Shown here in pieces: positions 50,144-58,724 of a stretch of 64,000 nucleotides of DNA. How positions within the stretch are numbered: position 1 is the stretch's first letter; every line of letters begins with the position of its first letter. The position numbers and the translations under genes are program-made. The stretch comes from RH-AL1 sp965249685 (GTDB lineage Bacteria; Pseudomonadota; Alphaproteobacteria; Rhizobiales; Beijerinckiaceae): positions 1,612,001 to 1,676,000 of the forward strand of contig CBDFMN010000003.1 in assembly GCA_965249685.1 (NCBI GenBank), in the 5' to 3' direction. The notes under the pieces were generated by a model. It searched no databases. It was given only the letters and a program-made list of their open reading frames with translations, and was not told the DNA's origin.

Positions 50144-51175
50144 ATGGGCGCAGGCACGGCTCACAACGGCGCGCGACAGGAGGGCGGGGGCAGCCAGGAT
50201 CGAACGGCTGCCGGCCCGCACGCCTGCGGTCACCATGGTCACCACCACCACGATGGCCACGGCCACCACGATCACGGCGGGTTGGGCCACAGCCACGCGC
50301 CTGTGTCGTTCGGCGTGGCCTTCGGCGTTGCCGTCGTGCTCAACATGGGGATCGTTGTCGCCGAACTCGTCTTCGGACTGCTTGGTCATTCCGTCGCGCT
50401 CATGGCCGACGCCGGGCACAATTTCGCCGACGTACTCGCTCTCCTGGCTGCCTACGCGGCCCACGAGTTCGGCAAGCGCGGGCCCTCGCGGCGCTTCACC
50501 TATGGACTAGGCGGTACATCGATTCTCGCCGCCCTCTTCAACGCGGTGACCCTCCTCCTCGTCACCGGGGCGCTCAGCTGGGAAGCCATCCTGCGCTTCG
50601 CCGATCCCGCTCCGGTGGCGGCGACGGTCGTGATGGCGGTGGCGGGAGCGGCCATCGTCGTCAACGGCCTGTCGGCGGCCCTGCTCGCGCGCGGCGAGGG
50701 GCACGATCTCAACCGAAGGGCGGCCGTCCTGCACCTGGCGGCCGATGCCGGTGTCGCGGCCGGCGTCGTTGCCGGGGGACTGCTCATCAAGCTGACCGGC
50801 TGGAGCTGGATCGATCCCGCGCTGAGCCTGCTCATCAACGCCACCATCGTCATCGGCACATGGCACGTGTTGCGTGAAGCGCTGGCCCTCTCGCTGGCCG
50901 GCGTGCCGCGTTCGGTGGACCCCGTGGCGGTCCGCGGCTTCCTCGCCGGCCTGCCCGGTGTCGGCGCCCTGCACGACCTCCACATCTGGCCGGTGAGCAC
51001 GACGGCGACGGCTCTGACCGTTCACCTGGTGATGCCGGATGGCCACCCTGGCGACGGCTTCCTGATGCGCACCTGCGGCACCCTGCGCGAGCGCTTCGGG
51101 ATTGGCCACGCGACGGTTCAGGTCGAGACGGATGGCGCGACGCTCTGCGCGCTGGCGCCCGAGCATGTCGTCTAG
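50144..51175 (+). CDS. Cation diffusion facilitator metal exporter
   Basis: A 343-residue CDF transporter of the ZitB/CzcD/DmeF group, exporting Zn2+, Co2+ or related ions with H+ exchange. The N-terminal tail is His-rich (CGHHGHHHHDGHGHHDHGG), a metal-sensing or binding segment. Six membrane helices follow. Helix 2 holds LMADAGHNFADVL and helix 5 holds HLAADAGVAAG, the HxxxD-type transport sites. The cytoplasmic C-terminal domain (from about 265) includes HDLHIWPVSTTATALTVHLV with conserved His. No metalloregulator is adjacent, so its control is not visible. Confidence 0.92.
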   Translation: MGAGTAHNGARQEGGGSQDRTAAGPHACGHHGHHHHDGHGHHDHGGLGHSHAPVSFGVAFGVAVVLNMGIVVAELVFGLLGHSVALMADAGHNFADVLALLAAYAAHEFGKRGPSRRFTYGLGGTSILAALFNAVTLLLVTGALSWEAILRFADPAPVAATVVMAVAGAAIVVNGLSAALLARGEGHDLNRRAAVLHLAADAGVAAGVVAGGLLIKLTGWSWIDPALSLLINATIVIGTWHVLREALALSLAGVPRSVDPVAVRGFLAGLPGVGALHDLHIWPVSTTATALTVHLVMPDGHPGDGFLMRTCGTLRERFGIGHATVQVETDGATLCALAPEHVV

Positions 51176-51252
51176 GATTGCGCAGCCGGGACGCGTCACG
51201 CTAGGCTTTCTCGAGCACGGCGCGGTACCCAGCTGGGGATGCAGGAGACTTG

Positions 51253-51774
51253 ATGACGCCCTTTCCTCGCCGCTGCGACCCTCTGTGCCGGACCTTGTCG
51301 GTTGCGGCATGGCTCGCGCTCGGCGCGCCGTTAGCCGCCGCCCAAACGCCTATTCCTCCGCGAGCGCCGCAGCCAGCCTTGCCGGCCCCGGCGGCGATCA
51401 AAAGCCCGCCGCCCAAGGCGCAACCTTCGCCCGTGGTCGACAGCATCGCGGTCGGGCCGAAGGCGGCGCCCAGGGCACGTGAGACCAGCCGGCCCGCGCG
51501 CAAGCGGATGGCCCATCGCAGCCGCCTCGATGCTGTCCGGGCGATCGACCGACCGGCGCTCGCCGGCGTCCTGCTTGTCGCGCCCGTCCCGCCGCTGGCC
51601 GAACCGCCTCGTCCGATCGTGCCGATGCCGGCCTACTTTGTGGACGGGCTCGTCGCCGCCTTCACCAGCCCCCCACCGCCGCTGGTCTGCGAGCCGCGGC
51701 GGCGCGACACCCGCCTTCCCGACCCGCATCTCTTCCGCGAGGTCTCGGTCGCCTGCCGTCCTGACGTCGAGTGA
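51253..51774 (+). CDS. Secreted Pro/Arg-rich protein of unknown function
   Basis: A 173-residue protein with a Sec-type signal peptide (about 1-31: CRTLSVAAWLALGAPLAAAQ, cleavage AAAQ or AAA), then a Pro/Ala-rich linker to about residue 70, an Arg-rich middle and a C-terminal part with two Cys (LVCEPRRRD and VSVACRPD), perhaps a disulfide. AGGAG lies five bases before the ATG; an adjacent TTG is a less likely start. I do not recognise a family. The gene is convergent with the large acyltransferase fusion. Confidence 0.65.
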   Translation: MTPFPRRCDPLCRTLSVAAWLALGAPLAAAQTPIPPRAPQPALPAPAAIKSPPPKAQPSPVVDSIAVGPKAAPRARETSRPARKRMAHRSRLDAVRAIDRPALAGVLLVAPVPPLAEPPRPIVPMPAYFVDGLVAAFTSPPPPLVCEPRRRDTRLPDPHLFREVSVACRPDVE

Positions 51775-51789
51775 GTCCGGGCCGCCAGC

Positions 51790-54700
51790 TCAGGCAGCGG
51801 ACACTTTGCGGCCCTCGAGGGTATCGACGAGACGGGCGAGGCCGGGATAATCGATCTTGCCGGAGCCGAGCAGCGGCACCGTCGGGATGATCGCCACATC
51901 CGAGGGCACGGCGAGATCGGACGCGCCGTTCGCCTTGGCATAGGCCGCCAAATCGGCGCGAGTGGCACCAGCCTGCTGCGTGACGAGGAGGATCCGCTCG
52001 CCGCGCCGCGCGTCGGGCAGCGCCACCGCGGCCGAGATCGCCTCCGGCCAGAGCGCGCCGGCCAAGCCCTCCACCACGGCCAGAGACACCATTTCCCCCG
52101 CGATCTTGGCAAAGCGCTTGACGCGCCCCCTAATGGTGATGAAGCCCTCGTCGTCGATCGCCACGATGTCGCCGGTGTCGTGCCAGCCTTCCACGGGCGG
52201 TTGCAGCACGGTCGGCTGCTCGTCGAGCAGATACCCCAGCATGACGTTGGGTCCGCGCACGAGGAGGCGGCCCGCGTCCTTGATGCCGGCAACCGCTTCG
52301 ACACGGCATTCCATACCTGGCATCAGCCGGCCGACGGACCCGTTCTTGTTGAACATCGGCGTGTTGAGCGCGAGCACCGGCGCCGCCTCCGTGACGCCGT
52401 AGCCCTCCAGGATACGCAGGCCGAACCGCTCCAGCCACAGGGCCCGGGTCGCGGCGCGGACCGGTTCGGCGCCCGCCATAACGTAGCGCAGGGACCGGAA
52501 GTCGTAGGCGTTCGCCGCCTTGGCGTAGCCGGTGAGGAAGGTGTCCGTGCCAAACAGAATGGTCGCGTTGGAGGTGTAGACGAGCTCCGGCACGAAACGG
52601 TAGTGCAGGGGCGAGGGATAGAGGTAGACCTGCACGCCGTGGACGAGGGGAATGACGAGGCCGACCGTGAGCCCCATGGAGTGGAACAGCGGCAGGACGT
52701 TGAACACCTTGTCCGGGCGGCCGAAGTCCACCACCGCCTTCGCTTGCGCCGCGTTGGCGAGCATGTTGCGCGAGGAGAGCACGACGCCCTTCGGCTTTCC
52801 CTCGGATCCGGAGGTAAACAGGATCACCGCTGGATCGTTCGCGCCGCGCGCGACGATAGGTCGGCGGTAGCGTAGGAGGCCGCCGACCTTGTCGAGCGCT
52901 CCGACCGTCGCACGCACGTCTTCAAGGTAGACGACCTTGAAGCTCTGTTCGAGGTCGTCGATGAGCGCCTCATAGCGACCTTTGCTGACGAACGTGCGCG
53001 AAGTCACGAGCGTGGTGAAGCCCGCCACCACGCCGGCCGCCTTGATGGCGGCGACACCCGCCGTGAAATTGACCATGGCGGGGACGCGCCCGGCCGCCAT
53101 GAGCCCGAGGATCGTGACGATCGCCCCGTTGGCGGAGGGCAGCATGACGCCCAAGGCGCCGCCGACGGGTGCGAGCGGCGCGAGCTTCCTGCCCACGACA
53201 TGCGCGCCGACGAGCAGCCGCTTGTAGGTCAACGTGCCAGCGATCGGATCCTCGAGCGCGACGCGGCCGGCACCATGCTCATGCGAGGCGGCGACGACGG
53301 CTTCAAACAACGTCCGGTCAATGGTCGTGGTATGAAACATCATGTCCGACATGATCTGCTGGAGCGCCGCGCCCGCGGCCTGTCGCCGCGCCTTTCCGCG
53401 CAGCACCTCCGATACGACCGGTCGCATCGCGGGAAGGATCGTGACCGTGATGGGCTTGAAGAGGCGCAGGCGAACCTGCGCGTCCGAAAGATACGAGAAG
53501 GGCGTGGCCTCCGCACCCTCGATCCGCATGGGCACCACCGGCACGCCGGATCGCTCGGCAATGAGCCCGGCGCCGTCGTAGACCTTCATCAGGCTGCCCG
53601 TTCGAGTGATGCGTCCCTCGGGAAAGATCACCAGCGTCTCGCCGCCCTGCACCGCCTGGATCAGGGCGCGCGTCGCCAGCGGCCGGGTGGGATCGACCGG
53701 TCGCACGTTGAGCCCCTTGAGAAACGGCCGCAGCCACCAGCGCTGCGCGATCGCGCTGTCGATGGCAAACAGCGGCGCGGAGTCGAGAATGCTGAAAGCC
53801 ACGGCCGCGTCGAGGAAACTCACATGGTTCATCACGATCACGGCGTTCGGCCCCGCGCTCGCGACGTTCTCCAGGCCGCGCACCTCGAGGCGGTAGAAGA
53901 CGCGAAACACGAGCGCCGCGAAGTCGCGCAGGCGGTTCGTCGGGAGCGTCACATAGATCCAGGCGGCGGCGGCGAGAAGGAGGGCCGCAAGGAGGACGAA
54001 AACCGCTCCCATGACCAAGCCCGCCGCCTGCAGCAGGCCGACGGCAACGGCACCCGCCACCATGAACAGGGCGGACAGGACATTGACGGCGGCAACGATC
54101 CGGGCGCGGTGGTCCGGCTTGGCCCACGCCTGCACGGCGGCGAAGGCAGGAACGATGAAAAGGCCTCCGGCGACTGCCAGCGCCAGCAGATCGAAGCCGA
54201 TGTGCCAGCCCGCGAAGGTGCGGAAGAAGTCGTGCGCGTCCAGCACCGGCGCATGCGGCGTGGTGCGCAGCAGCGCGATGCCGAGGTCGAGCGCGGCGGC
54301 GGCCATGGCCACGGCCGCGACCGGTGTCGGCAGGAGGAGCGTGCGGCCATTGAGCAGCCAAGACGCGAGCGCCGAACCTGCCGCGATGCCGATGGCGAAG
54401 AGCGCGAGGTAGACGTTGAAGACGGCGTCGCCCGCACCCAGCGTCAGCTTGACCATGCCCGGGAGCAGCGCGAGCGTCACGGCGCCGACGAGCCAAAAGA
54501 TGCTGACCGTGATCCCGCCGCGCCAGAGACGCTGGTCCTGCCATAGGTCTTGCAGCAGCCGGGTGGTCGAACGCAGCACATTGGGATCGATGCGCAGGTC
54601 CGGTGCCGCCTCCCCCGTAGGCGGGATGAAGAGGCTGGCGGCCCAGCTCCCGGCGGCCAGCGTCGCAAGCAATCCGCAGAACCAGGCGGCGTCGCCACCT

Positions 54701-55194
54701 CCGTGGGCGGCCGCGCCGCCGACAAAGGTGCCCGCGATGACTGCCAGGAAAGTCGCGCCCTCGACGAGGGCATTGCCCTCCGGAAGCTCGCTCCGCGCCA
54801 GATGGTCGGGCAGGATGCCGTATTTGACGGGACCAAACAGCGCCGACACCACGCCGAAACAGAACAACGAGAGAAACAGCAGCGGGAGCGAGGCCAGCAG
54901 GAACCCCGCCACAGCAACGCCGACCGCGCCGAATTCCGCCAGCTTGAGGCGGCGAGCCACCACGGCCTTGTCGTAGCGGTCCGCCCATTGCCCGCCGAGC
55001 GCCGAGAGGATGAAGCTCGGCGCCATGAACAGGGCGCCGGCCGCCTGGACCAGCGGACCGGATTGCGCGTCCGGCAGGGTGGCGATGATGAGGAAGACGA
55101 GCGCCGTCTTCAGGTAGGAATCGTTGAAGGCCGACAGCGCCTGGCACCAGAACAGCGGCGCGAACTTACGGCTTCTCAGCAGATGGCTGCTCAT
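51790..55194 (-). CDS. aas: LplT-PlsC-Aas fusion: lysophospholipid transporter and acyltransferase/acyl-ACP synthetase
   Basis: A 1134-residue three-part protein. Residues about 1-415 are an MFS transporter like LplT, which flips lysophospholipids inwards. Residues about 430-620 are a PlsC-type acyltransferase with the HX4D catalytic pair His457/Asp462 (NHVSFLD) and FPEGRITRTG. Residues about 640-1134 are an AMP-forming acyl-ACP synthetase with VILFTSGSEGKPKGV, YGVTEAAPV and a terminal KIDYPGLARL containing the catalytic Lys. Together they would re-acylate lysophosphatidylethanolamine from outside turnover. In E. coli LplT and Aas are separate genes. It is divergent from a TetR regulator with shared operators. 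Confidence 0.93.
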   Translation of the reverse strand: MSSHLLRSRKFAPLFWCQALSAFNDSYLKTALVFLIIATLPDAQSGPLVQAAGALFMAPSFILSALGGQWADRYDKAVVARRLKLAEFGAVGVAVAGFLLASLPLLFLSLFCFGVVSALFGPVKYGILPDHLARSELPEGNALVEGATFLAVIAGTFVGGAAAHGGGDAAWFCGLLATLAAGSWAASLFIPPTGEAAPDLRIDPNVLRSTTRLLQDLWQDQRLWRGGITVSIFWLVGAVTLALLPGMVKLTLGAGDAVFNVYLALFAIGIAAGSALASWLLNGRTLLLPTPVAAVAMAAAALDLGIALLRTTPHAPVLDAHDFFRTFAGWHIGFDLLALAVAGGLFIVPAFAAVQAWAKPDHRARIVAAVNVLSALFMVAGAVAVGLLQAAGLVMGAVFVLLAALLLAAAAWIYVTLPTNRLRDFAALVFRVFYRLEVRGLENVASAGPNAVIVMNHVSFLDAAVAFSILDSAPLFAIDSAIAQRWWLRPFLKGLNVRPVDPTRPLATRALIQAVQGGETLVIFPEGRITRTGSLMKVYDGAGLIAERSGVPVVPMRIEGAEATPFSYLSDAQVRLRLFKPITVTILPAMRPVVSEVLRGKARRQAAGAALQQIMSDMMFHTTTIDRTLFEAVVAASHEHGAGRVALEDPIAGTLTYKRLLVGAHVVGRKLAPLAPVGGALGVMLPSANGAIVTILGLMAAGRVPAMVNFTAGVAAIKAAGVVAGFTTLVTSRTFVSKGRYEALIDDLEQSFKVVYLEDVRATVGALDKVGGLLRYRRPIVARGANDPAVILFTSGSEGKPKGVVLSSRNMLANAAQAKAVVDFGRPDKVFNVLPLFHSMGLTVGLVIPLVHGVQVYLYPSPLHYRFVPELVYTSNATILFGTDTFLTGYAKAANAYDFRSLRYVMAGAEPVRAATRALWLERFGLRILEGYGVTEAAPVLALNTPMFNKNGSVGRLMPGMECRVEAVAGIKDAGRLLVRGPNVMLGYLLDEQPTVLQPPVEGWHDTGDIVAIDDEGFITIRGRVKRFAKIAGEMVSLAVVEGLAGALWPEAISAAVALPDARRGERILLVTQQAGATRADLAAYAKANGASDLAVPSDVAIIPTVPLLGSGKIDYPGLARLVDTLEGRKVSAA

Positions 55195-55260
55195 CGTCGT
55201 TTTCCCCCGCTTTGCTTCTAGTTCAGACAGCGGCGCTTGCGAAGCCCGAAGCCAATGTTA

Positions 55261-55309
55261 TGAACAACGTTCATTGGCTATAGCGATAGCATGATTTGAA
55301 CGTTGTTCA
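55261..55309. promoter_or_regulatory. Paired TetR operators between aas and its TetR regulator
   Basis: Two elements of the form TGAAC-N3-GTTCA occur at 55261-55273 (spacer AAC) and 55297-55309 (spacer GTT); each is a perfect five-base dyad and the two 13-mers are exact reverse complements of one another. Centres are 36 bases apart. The second overlaps a plausible leftward -35 (TTGAAC, 55310-55305) of the aas promoter. Their position in the 137-base divergent gap next to a TetR gene makes them strong operator candidates. Confidence 0.75.
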
Positions 55310-55331
55310 AGGGTTTTATGGAGGTCGATCG

Positions 55332-55919
55332 GTGAAGATCGCGATGGCGGACCGGCGCCAGGACCAACGTGAGCGCCTTATTGCCTGCGCGGAGCGCATT
55401 ATCGCGGTCGACGGGCTCGGCGCCCTGCGCGCCCGCGACCTTGCGCGGGACCTCGGCTGCGCGGTCGGCGCGCTCTACAACCTGGTGACCGACCTCGATG
55501 AGTTGGTGCTGCTCGTCGCCCGCCGCACGCAGAACGACCTCGTCGCATCGCTTTGCACCGTCGCCGCTTCGCACGAGGGAGATGAAGCGGTCGTCGTGGC
55601 TTGGGCGGACGCCTACCTGCGTTTCGCGCGCGAGAACCGACTACGCTGGCGCGCTCTGTTCGAGTTTCGGCTGCCGCCCGGCAAGGCGCTCCCCGAATGG
55701 TTTGCGCGGGAGCAGGAATCCGTGTTTTTGCCGCTGGAGGAGCGTCTGGCGTCACTCGCCCCGGAGGCGAGCTTGGACGAGCGCAGGCTGCGGGCGAGGA
55801 TTCTTTTCGCCGCGGTGCATGGGATCGTCACACTGAGCCTGGAGGAGAAGATCGAGACGATGCCGCTCGAAGCCGTCCGGGTCGCGCTCCCTCGCTTCGT
55901 ACGGTCCGCCCTGCGGTAG
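55332..55919 (+). CDS. TetR/AcrR-family regulator, divergent from aas
   Basis: A 195-residue TetR-family protein. The helix-turn-helix block spans about residues 8-52: RERLIACAERIIAVDGLGAL, then RARDLARDLGCAVGALYNLV. A C-terminal ligand domain resembles TetR_C_33/WHG-like domains (RENRLRWRALFEFRLPPGKA). The GTG at 55332 is chosen as start because GGAGG lies seven bases before it. It presumably represses aas and itself through the two TGAAC-N3-GTTCA dyads just upstream, with a fatty acid or acyl-CoA a likely ligand given its neighbour; the ligand is inference. Confidence 0.88.
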   Translation: MKIAMADRRQDQRERLIACAERIIAVDGLGALRARDLARDLGCAVGALYNLVTDLDELVLLVARRTQNDLVASLCTVAASHEGDEAVVVAWADAYLRFARENRLRWRALFEFRLPPGKALPEWFAREQESVFLPLEERLASLAPEASLDERRLRARILFAAVHGIVTLSLEEKIETMPLEAVRVALPRFVRSALR

Positions 55920-58604
55920 TCAGCCGCCTTTGCGCAAGGCGGCCATCGCCGCCGTGAGCGGAGCCGCCGCCTCGTCGTAGCCGGTCCAGGCCTTGGAGCG
56001 CGACAGCAGGGCGGGGACCGTGCGGATCGTGTAGCGTAACGGGTCGAGGCCGCCTTTCACTTGCGCCCAGGTGAGCGGCATCGACACCGGCGCATGCGGT
56101 CGCGCGCGCGGCGACAGGGGCGCGACGGCGGTTGCAAGGCGATCGTTGCGGAGATAGTCGAGGAAGATACGGCCATGCCTGTCTTTCTTCGCCATCGTGG
56201 TGAGATAACGCTGCGGCGCGTCGCGGGCGATGGCCACGCACACGGCCTGAGCGAAAGCCTTTGTCTGCGTCCAAGACGCCGGCTGCTTTTCCAAGGCGAG
56301 CGGCACCACCACATGCAGGCCCTTGCCGCCCGTCGTCTTGCAGAACCCCGTGAGACCCAGAGCCGCGAGCCGCGCCTGCACTGCCTTCGCCGCCGCGATC
56401 ACGGCCGCGAAGGCAACGTCGGGCGCGGGATCGAGGTCGAACACTAAGCGGCCGGGCACGTCGGGCTGGCCGGGCACACAGTTGAGCGGGTGCAGTTCGA
56501 GGCCGCCACTCTGCGCGATCGCGGCAAGGCCCTCGACGCGGTTGACGACGAGGTAAGGCTTGCGGTCGCCGGTCAACTTGACCAGGTCGAGCAGGCTCGA
56601 TGTGCCCGGCATGGCGTGGCGCTGGAAGAACGTCTCCCCGGCAATCCCATCCGGGGCGCGGATGATCGAGCAGGGACGTCCCAGGACGTGCGGCATCATC
56701 CAGGCGCCGACCGCCTCGAAATAGGCGGCGAGGTCTCGTTTGGTGATCGGCATGTCGTCGCCGGCACCGGGCCACAGCGCCTTATCGGGATGCGAGATCG
56801 GCACGCCCATGACCCGAAGCCTGGAGACGGACGGCCGCTGCCCGGAGGCCGGCGCAGCGGGAGCGGCGAGTTCTGTCCGGCCGGGCTCGGCAGGCGCCTC
56901 CGCCTCGACTTCGCGCGCAGGCTTATCCTCGCGCAGGGCCTTGAAGGACCCCTGCCGAACGAACCCGTCCTGCGTAAAGCCGGCGAACCCGATCTCCGCC
57001 ACGAGCTCCGGCTTCAGCCAATGGGTCGATTCGTCGCCCTTTGGGACATTCTTGGCGGCGAACGGGCTTTTGGTGGCGGCTTGCGCCTGAAGCTTCGGCA
57101 TCAGCGCATCGACCTTGGCGCGGCCAAAGCCTGTGCCGATGCGGCCGACGTAGGCGAGGCGTCCATCGCGGAACACGCCGGCGAGGAGCGAGCGGAACTT
57201 GCCGTCGGTGTCCGTCCAGCCGCCGAGCACCACCTCGTGGCCACCGCGGCATTTGGCCTTCGTCCAGCTGTCGGAGCGGCCTGACGTGTAGGGCGCATCG
57301 GCGCGCTTGGAGACGATACCTTCGAGCGAGAGGTGGCAGGCCGACTTCAGCACCGCATCGCCGCCATGGTCGAAATGCTCGACGTAGCGCAGCAGCGGCG
57401 AGGGTTTGCCGCGCGCGGCGAGCAGGGCCTGCAGCTGCGCCTTGCGCGCAGCCAACGGCTTTCGCCGGAAGTCCAGCCCGTCCAAGAAAAGGAGATCGAA
57501 TGCGAAGAAGATCAGCCGATCCGTCGCGTCGTCAGCCAGAGCCGCCTGCAGGGTCGCGAAATGCGGCGCACCGGCCTCGTCCAACCCGACGACCTCTCCA
57601 TCGAGGATCGCGTCGGGCAGGCCAGCGCACGCCGCCGCGATGGCCGGAAACTTTGCGGTCCAATCCAGTCCGCTACGGGTGCGTAAGACGGCCTTGCCGC
57701 CTGCCACGCGCACCTGCACGCGATAGCCGTCGAACTTGATCTCGTGCAGCCAACCGCCGGCGGAAGGAGGATGTGGCGCCAGCTTGCACAATTGCGGGGC
57801 GATGAAGGCCGGCATGACCGCATGGGGCTCGGCAGGAGCGGACTGCGTTTTCCGCCGGGCTCCGGCGGACGGCGCGGGCCCGGGCCTTGCCGCCGTCGCC
57901 TCCTGCCCTTCGGCATGGCGACGCGCCGGTGCCATCCCCTTGCCCGAGTCCCAGGTCGCGTCGGCAGCGGGCGCCCGACCCTTCGCCAGCATGAAGGGGG
58001 CCGGCGCCCTGCCGCGACCGGCCGCGATCGCCGCCATGGCCCGGCCCGAGGCGATGGACTTGTCCTGCGTGAGCACGCCTTCGCCGTCACCCTCGCGTGC
58101 ATCCGCGTCGCGATGCTTGATGAGCAGCCAGTTGACGCGTTTGCCCCCTGCCCGGTCGCGTTTCATCCGCACGAGCACGAAGCTGCCGTGCAAGCGTCGG
58201 CCGTGAAGGCTGAACTTGAGGTCGCCCGCCTGCAACGCCTCCTGCGGCGTCTTCCCGCCTTCGGGCGTCCAGGTGCCGCGATCCCACAGGAGCACGGTGC
58301 CACCGCCGTACTGACCTTGCGCGATGGTGCCCTCGAAGTCGCCATAGCCGAGCGGATGGTCCTCGACCTCCACCGCGAGGCGCTTCGCGTCCGGATCGAG
58401 GGACGGCCCCCGCGTCACCGCCCACGACTTGAAGACGCCGTCGAGTTCCAGCCGCAGGTCGTAATGCAGCCGCGTGGCGTCGTGCTTCTGCACGACAAAG
58501 CGCAGCGCCCTCGAAGCGACCACCCCTGCGTCGCCGCTCGGCTCCGCAGTCTTCTGGAAATCACGCTTGGCCTTATAGACGGCCAGCGTCTCGCGCTTGG
58601 GCAT
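55920..58604 (-). CDS. ligD: DNA ligase D (phosphoesterase-ligase-polymerase)
   Basis: An 894-residue multifunctional non-homologous end-joining enzyme. Order: 3'-phosphoesterase (about 30-165: FVVQKHDATRLHYDLRLELD), ATP-dependent ligase (about 275-590) with the adenylated Lys290 in EIKFDGYRV, and the primase-like polymerase domain (about 640-894) with LELHPLNC, LVFDLDPAPDV (catalytic Asp pair) and KTTGGKGLHVVVPL. A Pro/Ala-rich linker (about 195-270) joins the first two. It works with the Ku protein; no ku gene is in the window. An EcfG-like promoter lies just upstream, fitting the stress control of end joining known in rhizobia. The start ATG is 58604. Confidence 0.95.
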   Translation of the reverse strand: MPKRETLAVYKAKRDFQKTAEPSGDAGVVASRALRFVVQKHDATRLHYDLRLELDGVFKSWAVTRGPSLDPDAKRLAVEVEDHPLGYGDFEGTIAQGQYGGGTVLLWDRGTWTPEGGKTPQEALQAGDLKFSLHGRRLHGSFVLVRMKRDRAGGKRVNWLLIKHRDADAREGDGEGVLTQDKSIASGRAMAAIAAGRGRAPAPFMLAKGRAPAADATWDSGKGMAPARRHAEGQEATAARPGPAPSAGARRKTQSAPAEPHAVMPAFIAPQLCKLAPHPPSAGGWLHEIKFDGYRVQVRVAGGKAVLRTRSGLDWTAKFPAIAAACAGLPDAILDGEVVGLDEAGAPHFATLQAALADDATDRLIFFAFDLLFLDGLDFRRKPLAARKAQLQALLAARGKPSPLLRYVEHFDHGGDAVLKSACHLSLEGIVSKRADAPYTSGRSDSWTKAKCRGGHEVVLGGWTDTDGKFRSLLAGVFRDGRLAYVGRIGTGFGRAKVDALMPKLQAQAATKSPFAAKNVPKGDESTHWLKPELVAEIGFAGFTQDGFVRQGSFKALREDKPAREVEAEAPAEPGRTELAAPAAPASGQRPSVSRLRVMGVPISHPDKALWPGAGDDMPITKRDLAAYFEAVGAWMMPHVLGRPCSIIRAPDGIAGETFFQRHAMPGTSSLLDLVKLTGDRKPYLVVNRVEGLAAIAQSGGLELHPLNCVPGQPDVPGRLVFDLDPAPDVAFAAVIAAAKAVQARLAALGLTGFCKTTGGKGLHVVVPLALEKQPASWTQTKAFAQAVCVAIARDAPQRYLTTMAKKDRHGRIFLDYLRNDRLATAVAPLSPRARPHAPVSMPLTWAQVKGGLDPLRYTIRTVPALLSRSKAWTGYDEAAAPLTAAMAALRKGG

Positions 58605-58633
58605 AGGTGGGACTCGGAACACGTTTCCGGCGG

Positions 58634-58659
58634 AACGTCTGATCGATTTCTCCGGTTCC
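58634..58659 (-). promoter_or_regulatory. EcfG-type general-stress promoter of ligD
   Basis: On the minus strand GGAAC (58659-58655), a 17-base spacer and CGTT (58637-58634) match the alphaproteobacterial EcfG consensus exactly. CGTT ends 29 bases before the ligD ATG. A weaker plus-strand version (GGAAC 58632-58636, N17, GGTT 58654-58657) overlaps it and could serve the K+ channel gene. Confidence 0.65.
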
Positions 58660-58724
58660 TGCGGGGTGCTGCAGCTCTGCTGCTGGCACCTGCCGGGCGA
58701 GGTCTGGTGCAACAAGGCGGCTCC

